Assembly (NCBI GenBank): GCA_938084835.1
Contig: CALKER010000009.1
Location: forward strand, 186,001 to 250,000
Direction of reading: 5' to 3'
DNA from: an uncultured Thermoguttaceae bacterium
GTDB taxonomy: Bacteria > Planctomycetota > Planctomycetia > Pirellulales > Thermoguttaceae
Length of the DNA: 64,000 nt
The translations under genes and the position numbers were made by a program. Below the pieces are notes generated by a model, which was given only the letters and a program-made list of their open reading frames with translations, was not told the origin of the DNA and made no database searches. Shown one piece after another: positions 19,763 through 28,864 of this stretch (the first letter of the stretch is position 1; each line of letters opens with the position of its first letter).

Positions 19763-22300
19763 TTAAGGTTCCCAGTACGTGGGCACATAGGTGGCATATC
19801 GGCGCCGACGGTAATAGTAGGCACGCCGGCGACTCCGCGGCCCCACAACCCGAAGCACGTAAAGCGTCAGCCCACTGATACTGAGAATGGCTAGGACCTC
19901 GTACAGCAAGCCACTTACAAGGTTAAAGGGCTCGGGGACCTCATCGGCCTGTGGCCCCAGGGATTCTCCCGAGCTAAAAGCACTTTTCGGAAAGGTCGGT
20001 GCGACACTGGAAGAGGAGGGTGGGTAGCCAGCGGATTCTGCGCTTTGGCTCAAGTCGCCGGCTGACTCGTCACCCGAGCCAGAACTCAACCCTTCGCGAG
20101 CCCAAACCGATTCCGATAAGGATTTTGAAGATTGGCCTCCTGACCAATCCGGCCCTCCACCCGATGGACCTGAGCTAGGTCCGGGGCGAAAGTAATTGCC
20201 GCCCGACTCCCCCTCAGAGCCTTGTCCGCCCTGGGGAACGCCGGCGCCCAGCGAGCTATTTCCTCCCCAAAAGCCTGAGGAAGACATCGCCTGACCGGAT
20301 CGGCTCGCGGAGGAGGAGAAAGTCATCGGTCTTTCCTCGTCTCCCTTGAACTCCCATGTTCTGCCACCGTAATTTCGCCCAGAGTTACCCGATGCCCCCG
20401 CAAAGTCTGAGTCGCCCCACGACCCATAGCCCTCCTCGTCATAATCGGTATTAAATCCCTCATCGCCGGCTCCAGAAGGGAACGACCGAGCCAAGTTGGA
20501 CGAACCACCACCCTGAGGTAGAGCCGAGCTTCCATGCGTCGTCGTTCCGCTTCTACGATCTCTTCCGGAAAAGATCCCCGAGGAGGCCACTTCTCCTGGT
20601 GGGCGCCCGGCTGCGGTCCCATTGACTTGAGGGCTTCCACGGAATGTGCCAGGCTCATGAACTCCCAGGGTTAAGGACTCCCGGTTTGAGTGGGAGTTCC
20701 CGGCCGACACACTGCCGGAGGAAAGTGCCCCCGTAGTTCCGGGCGAAGAAAAGTCGGTGACACCTGCACTAGGACGTTTTGCCCCGTCCCCTCCGGCACT
20801 GCTTAAGTGGCCGGTCTCCCACGGGGATCTCCGGCTACCGAGTTCTACCGAACCGGTTGATGCACCGGCTGCCCCCGAAAGCCGGGAAACTCCCTCCGAA
20901 TGGCCGTAGGTGGTGCTTGCCGAGGTATCCCCTGTCCAAGGTGAAATGGAATCAACCGATCCGGAATACTGATCCGGTTCAGACGCATTTTTCAGACTTG
21001 CGGCTGAACCTCGCGCGTAACGATCGGCCCCGGGCGATGTGTTATGCGGTGGCCGACTCGTGAAGCGGGACCCTTCTGAGGTACCCAAACCCACATTCGA
21101 ACCTGCAAAACTTGAGTACTCCGCGGCATACGGGTCACTCTCAGCGGAAACAAAAGGGGTGGACCGAGGTGAGGCCGACGCGGAAGCAGGAACAGAAACG
21201 CTCCCGGCGTGCCCCGTGGGTAAGCCACTTGTTGACCCTGTGGCTCGGGGGTGTGAAGCCACCTGAGCGGCCGGCAACTGTTCCGCCATACTGCCCCGCC
21301 ATGCCGGCGAATTTGGGCTGGGAGCTAATCCCTTATTGGAGGGCGGGATGTACTCCTCCGTGTCCAGAATCGAGCTTACCGGGTTTGCCGCCAGTGGATC
21401 GTAGAGGGCGGCGCTCTCGATCGAGGAATTTCCCCCGGTGAGAGTGGTCTGCGACCGACCGGCATCCGTCGCTTCGGCACTTCGGACAAAAGCTGCCGGT
21501 GAGACCGCCTCTCTCGCTGGGCAGGCTCCTTCGCCGGACAGTCGCCTTGCAGAAGCTAAGGAATCTCCCTCGGAGCGGGCCATGAGGGCCGCCAATTGGG
21601 CATGGGCAGTTGTCAACCGTGGCTGCGCTGCTGCTAGGAAATGCCGCACCCGTCCCGAATGACTGCCGATGGTCCGGCCGCCGGTAGTCCCGAAAAGGAC
21701 ACCCGCCAATTCTCCGCGAGTATTAAGAATGGGTCCACCGGAATCTCCCTGGCGAGCCCCCACGCTAACCTCCAACATTTCCGCCGGGTGACTGAAACCG
21801 GGAGCCACATATTGGACACAGCGGCCGGAAGCAGCCCGATAGTTTCCCCGACCATAACCGGCAATGATCAATCGCTCTCCTGGGGTAGGAATTCGGTCGG
21901 CTATCCCAATGGGAGGAATTCCTACCGAGGGAGTCATGAGCAAGGCGAGATCCCACACGGGATCGGCAGCTACCACAACGGCAGGCACTTTCTGCCCACT
22001 AGGAAACGCTACTTCCACCTGGCCCCGTGCATCGCGGATTACGTGCCAATTGGTCAGAACAAGGGCGTAAGAACCAGTATCGGCCACCAGAGTGCCAGAA
22101 CCCATGGAAAAAACGTTGCCTTCGGCCGCGATAATCCGGGCAATAGCGGGGTGCGGCTTAACCGATACTGTTGTGGACGAAAAAGCCTCAATCGCCCATA
22201 GAGGGAAGCCAACCGCCTGCCTGAGATTAGTACCACCGCCAAGGACAAGCCACAAGACAGTCCCAAATAAAAGGATCCAGGACACCAGTCGGCACCTCAT
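19763..22300 (-). CDS. Secreted trypsin-like serine protease with long Ser/Gly-rich stalk and C-terminal membrane anchor
   Basis: 845 residues from ATG 22300. An N-terminal membrane signal (MRCRLVSWILLFGTVLWLVLGGG) is followed by an S1/HtrA-like protease domain. The triad reads His86 in VLTNWHVIRD, Asp117 in DPVWDLALL and Ser187 in GARQGDSGGPI. From about residue 230 to 780 the protein is low-complexity, rich in Ser, Gly, Pro and Ala, as in surface stalks. The last 58 residues hold VPEP, a hydrophobic segment (LLYEVLAILSISGLTLYVL) and an Arg cluster, resembling a PEP-CTERM sorting signal. An unusual basic/Tyr tail then follows. The frame stays open upstream to 22642, so an N-terminal cytoplasmic extension of 114 residues is possible. 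Substrate unknown. Confidence 0.82.
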   Translation of the reverse strand: MRCRLVSWILLFGTVLWLVLGGGTNLRQAVGFPLWAIEAFSSTTVSVKPHPAIARIIAAEGNVFSMGSGTLVADTGSYALVLTNWHVIRDARGQVEVAFPSGQKVPAVVVAADPVWDLALLMTPSVGIPPIGIADRIPTPGERLIIAGYGRGNYRAASGRCVQYVAPGFSHPAEMLEVSVGARQGDSGGPILNTRGELAGVLFGTTGGRTIGSHSGRVRHFLAAAQPRLTTAHAQLAALMARSEGDSLASARRLSGEGACPAREAVSPAAFVRSAEATDAGRSQTTLTGGNSSIESAALYDPLAANPVSSILDTEEYIPPSNKGLAPSPNSPAWRGSMAEQLPAAQVASHPRATGSTSGLPTGHAGSVSVPASASASPRSTPFVSAESDPYAAEYSSFAGSNVGLGTSEGSRFTSRPPHNTSPGADRYARGSAASLKNASEPDQYSGSVDSISPWTGDTSASTTYGHSEGVSRLSGAAGASTGSVELGSRRSPWETGHLSSAGGDGAKRPSAGVTDFSSPGTTGALSSGSVSAGNSHSNRESLTLGVHEPGTFRGSPQVNGTAAGRPPGEVASSGIFSGRDRRSGTTTHGSSALPQGGGSSNLARSFPSGAGDEGFNTDYDEEGYGSWGDSDFAGASGNSGRNYGGRTWEFKGDEERPMTFSSSASRSGQAMSSSGFWGGNSSLGAGVPQGGQGSEGESGGNYFRPGPSSGPSGGGPDWSGGQSSKSLSESVWAREGLSSGSGDESAGDLSQSAESAGYPPSSSSVAPTFPKSAFSSGESLGPQADEVPEPFNLVSGLLYEVLAILSISGLTLYVLRVVGPRSRRRAYYYRRRRYATYVPTYWEP

Positions 22301-23681
22301 CCGAGCGGTTCGATATGCCAGGCCTGAGAACCACCTTCGGTATGTTTTAAGCGCGGGCCGGTCATCCTTTTTCCCGACCGAAGGAAAGTTTCTCACCTCT
22401 TGCCCAAGGATGTGCCCGTTCGAGCCGGCGGGGGCATAGATGACATAGGGGGGCATCCGGGTAAAGAGATTTTGCGGCACGAGTGGTGGCTCCCGTCTCC
22501 CAAGGGTGTCAACACCAAACCCCTCACGTCGATTTGGATATGGGGGTTTGGAAACGCCGACGCGATTCATTTCGTACAATGAGCTCAAATAGGCGCTGAC
22601 GAAGTCGGGCCCATTCCAAAACGCGGGCAACATTTTCCGCACGCGCTGAGCAGCTGTCCGCTTGCAGGACAGGCGTGGGATTCATCGTTAGATGGTCGGG
22701 GGGAATAGTGACGGCCATGGCGGGGTCGGTCCTTTTAACGTTAGCTCTCGGTCGCCGAGTTGCCCCGGGCCCGTGCGAGGCCCGACAGTGCCTTTCCACC
22801 CAACGGGATCGCACACGTGTGCAAGTTCCCGGCGACAGACTGCCTACTGCCTGCCGCGCCGCTAGGACCGTCCGTGATCCGCCGACGCTACCGCCCTGTG
22901 CGAAGATAAGGAGTCCCTTCCGTCCTCAGGCACCCACAATGGGCTAGCCCCGGCTGCCATTCGACCCTTTGGGTGTCAATGGCTCACACCGGTAGCCGAA
23001 ACTGTGAGAAATCATCGGGACCACCCGGTCGGAAGCAAAATACCCTTGGCAAGAAACATCCCCGATGATCTCGATTGCTTCGCACGCGTCCTTTGTGTTG
23101 CGATTCGGCAGGGAAAGAAGAGACGATCCAAGGAATTTGCTTGCCGGCGATCTCCTTATGGAATTGGCACAGACTCCGAAGGCCGAATCTTTTCCCTGAC
23201 CCATTTAACTAATCCTTCCAAATTCCGATCATGCCGCATGTAACGATTAGTAGGGCCCCAATGCTGGCCGGAACCCCTCAGAAAGCCTTACCTCGGCCGC
23301 CGAAGAGATTTGCGTTTCTACGATCACCCCACTCTCAATAAAGAAGGAGAAATTGGAACAGTTTGCTTCACAGGAGATTTACGCATCGTTAGGAGACATC
23401 TCTGCCTTTTCTTCGCGAGGTATCCCGGGCGTTGGGATTCATTGAGGGTTACATATTTACAATGGTAGTATTCTCACAACACCTCCGGCAGGCTCCTCCC
23501 GGAAGCCCCCACCTACGGAAAGAGGAAGAGCTTCTCGGCTGGATGAGTTCCTCCCGCCTGGGATCGTCCCCGAAGAGAACAGCACGTCGCACGCGCGATT
23601 TCGTAAACTCGTACTTTGCTAAAACAAGGACATGTCTTTTTGTTCTGCACTTTTGTTCATACAAGCCACCCATGGTTCTTC
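22301..23681. other. Long intergenic region before the protease gene
   Basis: About 1.4 kb. The part 22301-22642 is an open continuation of the protease frame. A hairpin CTGTCC...GGACAG lies near 22657-22675. Another minus frame at 22524-22718 could encode a 64-residue helical peptide. Neither has supporting motifs. The remainder up to 23681 shows no gene or RNA. Confidence 0.4.
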
Positions 23682-24293
23682 TTATAGGCCGTAGGGATAA
23701 GTTTCTAGGTCGATCACCCCGCTTTCGCGGACAAGGCGAAGCGCCTTTACATACTCCAATAGCACGCGAAGGCAATATCGCAGCCGGGCGCGAACGGCAG
23801 CGTCTTCCTCATCGGCCGGGGTTTCACCATGAAGCATCCTTCCTACGTTGCGGATGATCATATGATCGGGGATATAGCAAATCCGCGTGTTCTTGTAGCT
23901 ACTCATCCGCAGTTCTGCCACAGGATAAGCGCCCCCGAGGGAAGCGGAGACAGTGATGATAAGAGCCGGCTTGTGGGCCAGCAGATCCTTACTGCATAAG
24001 AGAAAGAAATTCTTAAGCCCCGAAGGCACCATTCCTGACCATTCCGGGGAGACAATAACAAAACCTTCGGCACGCCGAAGTTCCGCAGCAACAGGCTGCC
24101 ACACTTGCTGCCAGTTGGGGGCATTTTCCCAGACACCTTCATCCCAAAGCGGTAAAGGATTATTCGCGAGGGGCAGGAGGTACAGGTCGTCAACACCCAG
24201 ACTCTTTAGCTGGTTGACAACGTATCGGGCAACCCGTAAAGACTCGGCCTCTTCGCGATGACTCCCGGCAATAACTGCAAGACCCATCCGCAT
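23682..24293 (-). CDS. NADPH-dependent FMN reductase family protein
   Basis: A 203-residue flavodoxin-like protein of the FMN_red family, which reduces FMN or uses it to reduce quinones, chromate or azo compounds. The first strand and phosphate loop LAVIAGSHREEAES (usual form GSxRxxS) lies at residues 5-18. The flavin-ring loop SPEWSGMVPSGLKNFF (usual form SPEYNGSxPGxLKNxxD) is near 82-97, and ITVSASLGGAYPV follows. Tandem ATG codons lie six bases apart at the start; GGAGGAA spacing favours the second. It is a single gene separated from neighbours by long gaps; partner reductant and substrate are unknown. Confidence 0.88.
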   Translation of the reverse strand: MRMGLAVIAGSHREEAESLRVARYVVNQLKSLGVDDLYLLPLANNPLPLWDEGVWENAPNWQQVWQPVAAELRRAEGFVIVSPEWSGMVPSGLKNFFLLCSKDLLAHKPALIITVSASLGGAYPVAELRMSSYKNTRICYIPDHMIIRNVGRMLHGETPADEEDAAVRARLRYCLRVLLEYVKALRLVRESGVIDLETYPYGL

Positions 24294-24686
24294 TTCCTCC
24301 GTGCGCAGGTTTTTATGGTTAAAGCCTAGATCACCTTTCGGGCTACCGGGGAAGCTCCCAATTCCGCAAAAACTTCCAACTAATATTCACGTGGCGGCTC
24401 CGGAGTGTCCGAATCAGTCCTCTTCGATCGGAAATTCTCTAAGCGGCAGGAAACGTTCACAAGTCCTTCAGCGAAAACCGGAACCTGCTGCCAATTCCAA
24501 CACGACCGTGGCCACCCAACTGGAGCTTAACCACACTCGACTTCAATGATCGAGGCAATTGTACCGGAGGAAAAAAGGCGGGGGTCGAAAAGCCGGGGAG
24601 AATTTCGCCGTCAACACTACCCCAGCCACAATGAAAAGATTACTGCGGGCAGCACCTGTCGTCCACTCGCTCATCAAAGGCAGAAG
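24294..24686. other. Intergenic region, no gene recognised
   Basis: About 390 bases downstream of the eight-gene envelope cluster and upstream of the flavin reductase. No gene, terminator with U-tract or repeat is evident. Confidence 0.4.
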
Positions 24687-26096
24687 TTAACGAAATTTGC
24701 TAACTAACTCGTCAATAGGGGTGGGGTCAAGGTAGACACTTAGCAGCTCCTCTGTTTTAGCAAACATGAGGTCGATCCGCTTCTGTGCCACGGGATCCTT
24801 AGCAACGAGGCGTTTCCGTTGGAGCAACAAGTACCGCCGTAGGTCGTCCCGACTGCGAAGCGAGCGAAGCTCCTCGAGCAATTGTTGGGCCTGCTGTTTT
24901 TGACCGAGCTTCACTAGCCGATGAATTCGAGCCATTAATATATGCCGGCGCACTACAATTTCCAACAACTCTTCCTGTATGCCGAGAAGAATTCCCTCTG
25001 CTTCCATACGTTCATCGTCGCTTGGAAGCTCGGCCACCACTTGGGGGACCGATCCCGGTAAAAGAGGCAACCGGGCTAAAGGGACTTGACCGTTCTTGAC
25101 CCACAGGATTTGGAGTCCACCTGACTGGCAAGACACGGGAAGTATCCCAAAAGCATCTGTTCGCCCAAGGAACCTCAGTTCGCCACCTCCGGAAGACTGA
25201 GTAAAAACTGAGTAAGCAGCCAATGGTCTTCCCGGCTGTTGACGATCGCGGAGCACCACCTGGGTCTCCGGCAAGTAGGCTTTTGTGGCAACGAATAGTT
25301 GCTCGGTTCGCCCCCGGCGACGAGCGCTCAGCGGGCTTCGCAGCCCCGTGACCAATCGGCCAACGAGAATTCCTTCCTGGATGTCTGCCAGCTCTACATA
25401 GGAGAAAGGAGCTTCGACAATGCGGGTAGCACGGCCGGTGCGGTCGTTATAGCGGATAACGATGCGAAAGGCTTGCCCCGGACGAAAAAGCTGCAAACTC
25501 TGATCCTGAGGGGCAAGGGCGCTGGCACGTCCTCGCAGTTGCACTTGATGATTTTCTGTGTCGAGCAGATGCAAGCGGGCAAGCGGGCAAAAAGCCTCCC
25601 ACACGGCTTCCAGGGCGGCGTTGGATACCAGATGCCACCCGGCCACTTCCCGCAGAATTCTCGGCCCCCAGCTTTGACTTCGAAGGTCGATTTCCTGAGC
25701 GGCCAAACGGATCCACGGCCGGTTGGCAGCATCGATAATCAACAAAATAGCTTTGTCGGGATGTTCGATTGCAGTCCACTCAGCCGGCCATAATTCCCGT
25801 GGCCAAAGTTCTCCTGCCAGAAGCCGAGCGGCCACTCGCTGATCGATCGTTCGAAATTGCCATTGCCAAATAGCGCCCACGGTGCGGGCTAAGTGCTCGC
25901 CCAAACTGTTTGCCAGTCGGCTTGCCAGGGTTTCTGCCATCCCGCCGGAGTCACGGACGCCAATGCAAACCTCCACCTGATAAGGTAATAGTTCCCACAC
26001 CGATTGAGACCAAGCGCGACGTTGAGGGGCGCCGGCATCTGCGGCCACAATTACCGCCACGAAAAACAACCAGCACCAACCGGTCCGAGCTATCAT
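24687..26096 (-). CDS. Secreted protein of unknown function at the end of the ExbBD cluster
   Basis: 469 residues from ATG 26096, with a Sec signal peptide (MIARTGWCWLFFVAVIVAADAG) at the start. The body includes mixed beta segments near the middle (RIVIRYNDRTGRATRIVEAPFSY) and a C-terminal helical region (LLEELRSLRSRDDLRRYLLLQRKRL). The pattern of short beta strands around YVELADIQEG and VVLRDRQQPG may indicate Ig- or carboxypeptidase-regulatory-like folds, but I cannot name a family. The frame is open further upstream: ATG 26177 overlaps the TGA of the preceding gene as ATGA, so translational coupling with a 27-residue longer N-terminus is a real alternative. It is the last gene of the cluster. 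Confidence 0.75.
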   Translation of the reverse strand: MIARTGWCWLFFVAVIVAADAGAPQRRAWSQSVWELLPYQVEVCIGVRDSGGMAETLASRLANSLGEHLARTVGAIWQWQFRTIDQRVAARLLAGELWPRELWPAEWTAIEHPDKAILLIIDAANRPWIRLAAQEIDLRSQSWGPRILREVAGWHLVSNAALEAVWEAFCPLARLHLLDTENHQVQLRGRASALAPQDQSLQLFRPGQAFRIVIRYNDRTGRATRIVEAPFSYVELADIQEGILVGRLVTGLRSPLSARRRGRTEQLFVATKAYLPETQVVLRDRQQPGRPLAAYSVFTQSSGGGELRFLGRTDAFGILPVSCQSGGLQILWVKNGQVPLARLPLLPGSVPQVVAELPSDDERMEAEGILLGIQEELLEIVVRRHILMARIHRLVKLGQKQQAQQLLEELRSLRSRDDLRRYLLLQRKRLVAKDPVAQKRIDLMFAKTEELLSVYLDPTPIDELVSKFR

Positions 26097-26173
26097 CCCA
26101 CGGCCTTTAAGTTTTTGAGAGGGCACGAATACTTCCGCTTTCCAGTGCCAACACTTCCCCCGAAAGGGCAGCC

Positions 26174-28600
26174 TCATTGTTTCGAGCCGGTCGCTCCCTG
26201 GAGGAAGCGCCAATTCTCCACGTTTTGATAAAGGGTAATCGGCCGAGTGCCTATCCCCTGCACGCTGTGTTTCCGGGCGAAATAATCGGGTAACTGCCAC
26301 AATGGCAAAATTGCGCTTTGCAGATCGACCAGGCGATGGATTCGCCGAAGTTGGGCGGCCACTTCACTCCAATCACGTAGTTCCCGCAGCCGAACCAGCG
26401 ACTGGGCAAGGTGTGCTGTGACAAACCCGGTAAGACCCTCGGATCCAAAAATTCGTTCTACATCGACGAGGGGTTCCCACACGGCAAGCTCAGCGTAAAT
26501 CAGGTCCACCTCTGGCAGAAAACTGTTAACCTCCGTCCATTCGAGCGGAGTCAGTCTAACGCGCAGGCCCACCCGACGCCAATCCTCACGCAGTGCCTCA
26601 CAGGCCGTTTGGGCTATCGGCCCAGGCTTGTAAGCCAGGACAATCTCAGGAAGTCCGCCGGGACGCTGCTCCTCAGGCAGTTCGCTTCGCCACTCTGCGA
26701 ACGCTACCTGCACTAGAGCGATGGCCAACCGGGGATCATATGCCTTTACCGGCACACCCGAGTCGTACGCGTAGTCCAACGGTACCCCGGGACCCGCCGT
26801 GGCCAAGAAAGGACCAGTGACGAGCGAAGCCGTCTCGCTTTTGGCTTTCCCCATGAGTTGGGCAAGGATCTTCTGCCGATCAATCCCGTAGAGTAGTCCT
26901 CGGCGGAAAGCGGAACGTCGCATCAAGGGCTTCTGCATATTAGGGAGGAGGCAGTGGACAAGTGGCAAACCGTAAGGCTCCACAGTTATTCCCGGCAGAC
27001 CGGTTAAACGCTCCAGCATCCAGGGGGGGACGCGGTCCACCACATCCACTTCCCCCCGACGGAGGGCCTCGATTGCCGCACCGGCCGAAGGAAAGGACAT
27101 CTCCACAATTTCGTGAACCTCTTCAGAGCGACCGGCGAAGGAGCTGGGCACCGGTCGAAAAATGGTCTGATTCTCATCGATTTCCGTCAGTCGGTACGGA
27201 CCCACCCATATTTGGTAGGCCCAGGAGGGAAGGGAGCGGTCTGCACTATCGGTAGATCCACTCTGCCCGTTACCCATAGCGGTCGTTTGACCGGCGGCAG
27301 TGGCAGAAGAGTGGTCTTCGGCCCCCAGGAGCACCAGCGGAGAAAGCGCCAACGGGATCGTCATCACTGCTTCGGGGCGAAGGTGTAAACGGCCCAACTG
27401 CAACTCCACCGTATACAAGTCGGGGCAGGATATTTGCCGGATGAACTCCTTTGGCTCCGGGTAGGCCCTGAACGCTTGACCTTGACCACCGGGGAAAAGA
27501 AGGGGCACCAGGCGAGGTGCGGTCAACTCTTCGGATTGGGAGGACGGATCGGCAATGCCCGGCCGAAGGCGAATAGTGAGCCGCAATGTGGGCCGATCCC
27601 ACTCGTGTTCCCCTACGGAACAGATGTACCTGCCTCCTTCCAAACTGGGGCCAGCAAATTCAAACAAACTCCGTGCTACCAGCCGCATCACCCGGCGCGA
27701 AGCCCAATCGACCAACGGCTGCCACCGCCCTTGAGGGAGAGCTTCCGTTACGCCTACCACCACGCGAGTGTATTTCCGCTGCAGCTCCTCTTGAAAAACA
27801 ATGGCCTCCTTTAATTCCGGCCATATTCCCAAGGATCTTCTGACCAGGCGGTGGGCAAGGGATAAATGGCCTAGCTCGGCTTGTCGACGGGCTTCCTCTA
27901 GCTGCGTAGAAGCTCGGCGGACGAGCTCCTCGCGGCCCTTCTGCACCGCGGGATGGCCGGCAAAGAGCTTCTCTATCCCCCTGAGAAGCGTGTACGCCCC
28001 CGCATAGTTTTCCTCCCTGAGGTAAGCGTCCAACTTGGCCCAAACACTTCCTCCGACAGCCTCGGCCAAACCGGGATAATCACGACGCACCTGGGCCAAT
28101 TGAAGGAAGATCATCAGGGCGCGATCGTGTTGTTCTCTTGCCTGACACCAGCTTGCTTCGGAAAACAAAAAGTGATGATACGCCTCGGTCAAGCCGGGCA
28201 GGGTCGGATCATTTTCGAGCAGATACATGAAGTAATCGTACGCTTGCTCGAATTTGTTCTCGTCCACCAATTGCCGAGCCCGCGCCAAAACGAGGTCATG
28301 GAAAAGCTCAATCTTCGCCACAGCTGCCCAAGGGACCTCGTAAAGCACGTCCGGTTGGTCCACCAGACGGAACTGGAGATTGCCCGTGCGAGGCAACGGA
28401 TCTGGTACACGCCGGTTGGGAAACGGAAGGGGAAGGACCTTAAGCGTTTGGCCTCCGTGTTCGGCGGCAAGGGTTATCAAATCGTACGCTTCCTGCTCAT
28501 AGAGAGGTAACTGTTCCTGACATAACCCAGCCCCTTTACAAGCGAAAAGGGAAGCGATAGTCATCACAGCGACCGCAAGACTGCGTGGCTTTTTAAGCAT
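26174..28600 (-). CDS. Secreted TPR-like protein fused to a family 5 extracellular solute-binding domain
   Basis: About 808 residues from ATG 28600. The signal sequence MLKKPRSLAVAVMTIASLFACKG contains an LFAC sequence that could be a weak lipobox. Residues about 110-280 are TPR-like helices (ARQLVDENKFEQAYDYF, ENYAGAYTLLRGIEKLF). The C-terminal half resembles SBP_bac_5 peptide/nickel-binding proteins: AIEALRRGEVDVVDRVPPW, RRGLLYGIDRQKILAQ and YDPRLAIALVQVAF. Such domains normally bind oligopeptides for an ABC importer, but no permease or ATPase gene is nearby. Starts at 28633 and 28666 are also open. The ATGA overlap with the next gene suggests co-translation. Confidence 0.83.
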   Translation of the reverse strand: MLKKPRSLAVAVMTIASLFACKGAGLCQEQLPLYEQEAYDLITLAAEHGGQTLKVLPLPFPNRRVPDPLPRTGNLQFRLVDQPDVLYEVPWAAVAKIELFHDLVLARARQLVDENKFEQAYDYFMYLLENDPTLPGLTEAYHHFLFSEASWCQAREQHDRALMIFLQLAQVRRDYPGLAEAVGGSVWAKLDAYLREENYAGAYTLLRGIEKLFAGHPAVQKGREELVRRASTQLEEARRQAELGHLSLAHRLVRRSLGIWPELKEAIVFQEELQRKYTRVVVGVTEALPQGRWQPLVDWASRRVMRLVARSLFEFAGPSLEGGRYICSVGEHEWDRPTLRLTIRLRPGIADPSSQSEELTAPRLVPLLFPGGQGQAFRAYPEPKEFIRQISCPDLYTVELQLGRLHLRPEAVMTIPLALSPLVLLGAEDHSSATAAGQTTAMGNGQSGSTDSADRSLPSWAYQIWVGPYRLTEIDENQTIFRPVPSSFAGRSEEVHEIVEMSFPSAGAAIEALRRGEVDVVDRVPPWMLERLTGLPGITVEPYGLPLVHCLLPNMQKPLMRRSAFRRGLLYGIDRQKILAQLMGKAKSETASLVTGPFLATAGPGVPLDYAYDSGVPVKAYDPRLAIALVQVAFAEWRSELPEEQRPGGLPEIVLAYKPGPIAQTACEALREDWRRVGLRVRLTPLEWTEVNSFLPEVDLIYAELAVWEPLVDVERIFGSEGLTGFVTAHLAQSLVRLRELRDWSEVAAQLRRIHRLVDLQSAILPLWQLPDYFARKHSVQGIGTRPITLYQNVENWRFLQGATGSKQ

Positions 28601-28864
28601 AAAGCCATCGCCACCGGCGCCCCGGTGCCACATGCCTCTCAAGAGTATTCTCCACCGAGTCAACATCTTCTGTTTATTGTTTGCACCCTAAGGGTTATGC
28701 ATTATTAGTGGGGGAAATCTTTTGGCCCTGACGGCGGCATTTGACGATTCCGGATGCGGTCCCCCGAACATTCCGTCGGCCTTGCCGAAAGGAGACGTTA
28801 TCCTCAGGGACCCCGCACTTGGGAGCGACGCTGTCTTGCAGGCCCTTCTTCCAGTTACCAGGTA

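Noticed and set aside
22524-22718. Possible 64-residue minus-strand gene with a helical core (ENVARVLEWARLRQRLFELI)
   Set aside because: No ribosome-binding site, no motif, and it overlaps the open upstream extension of the protease frame; helical look alone is weak evidence.
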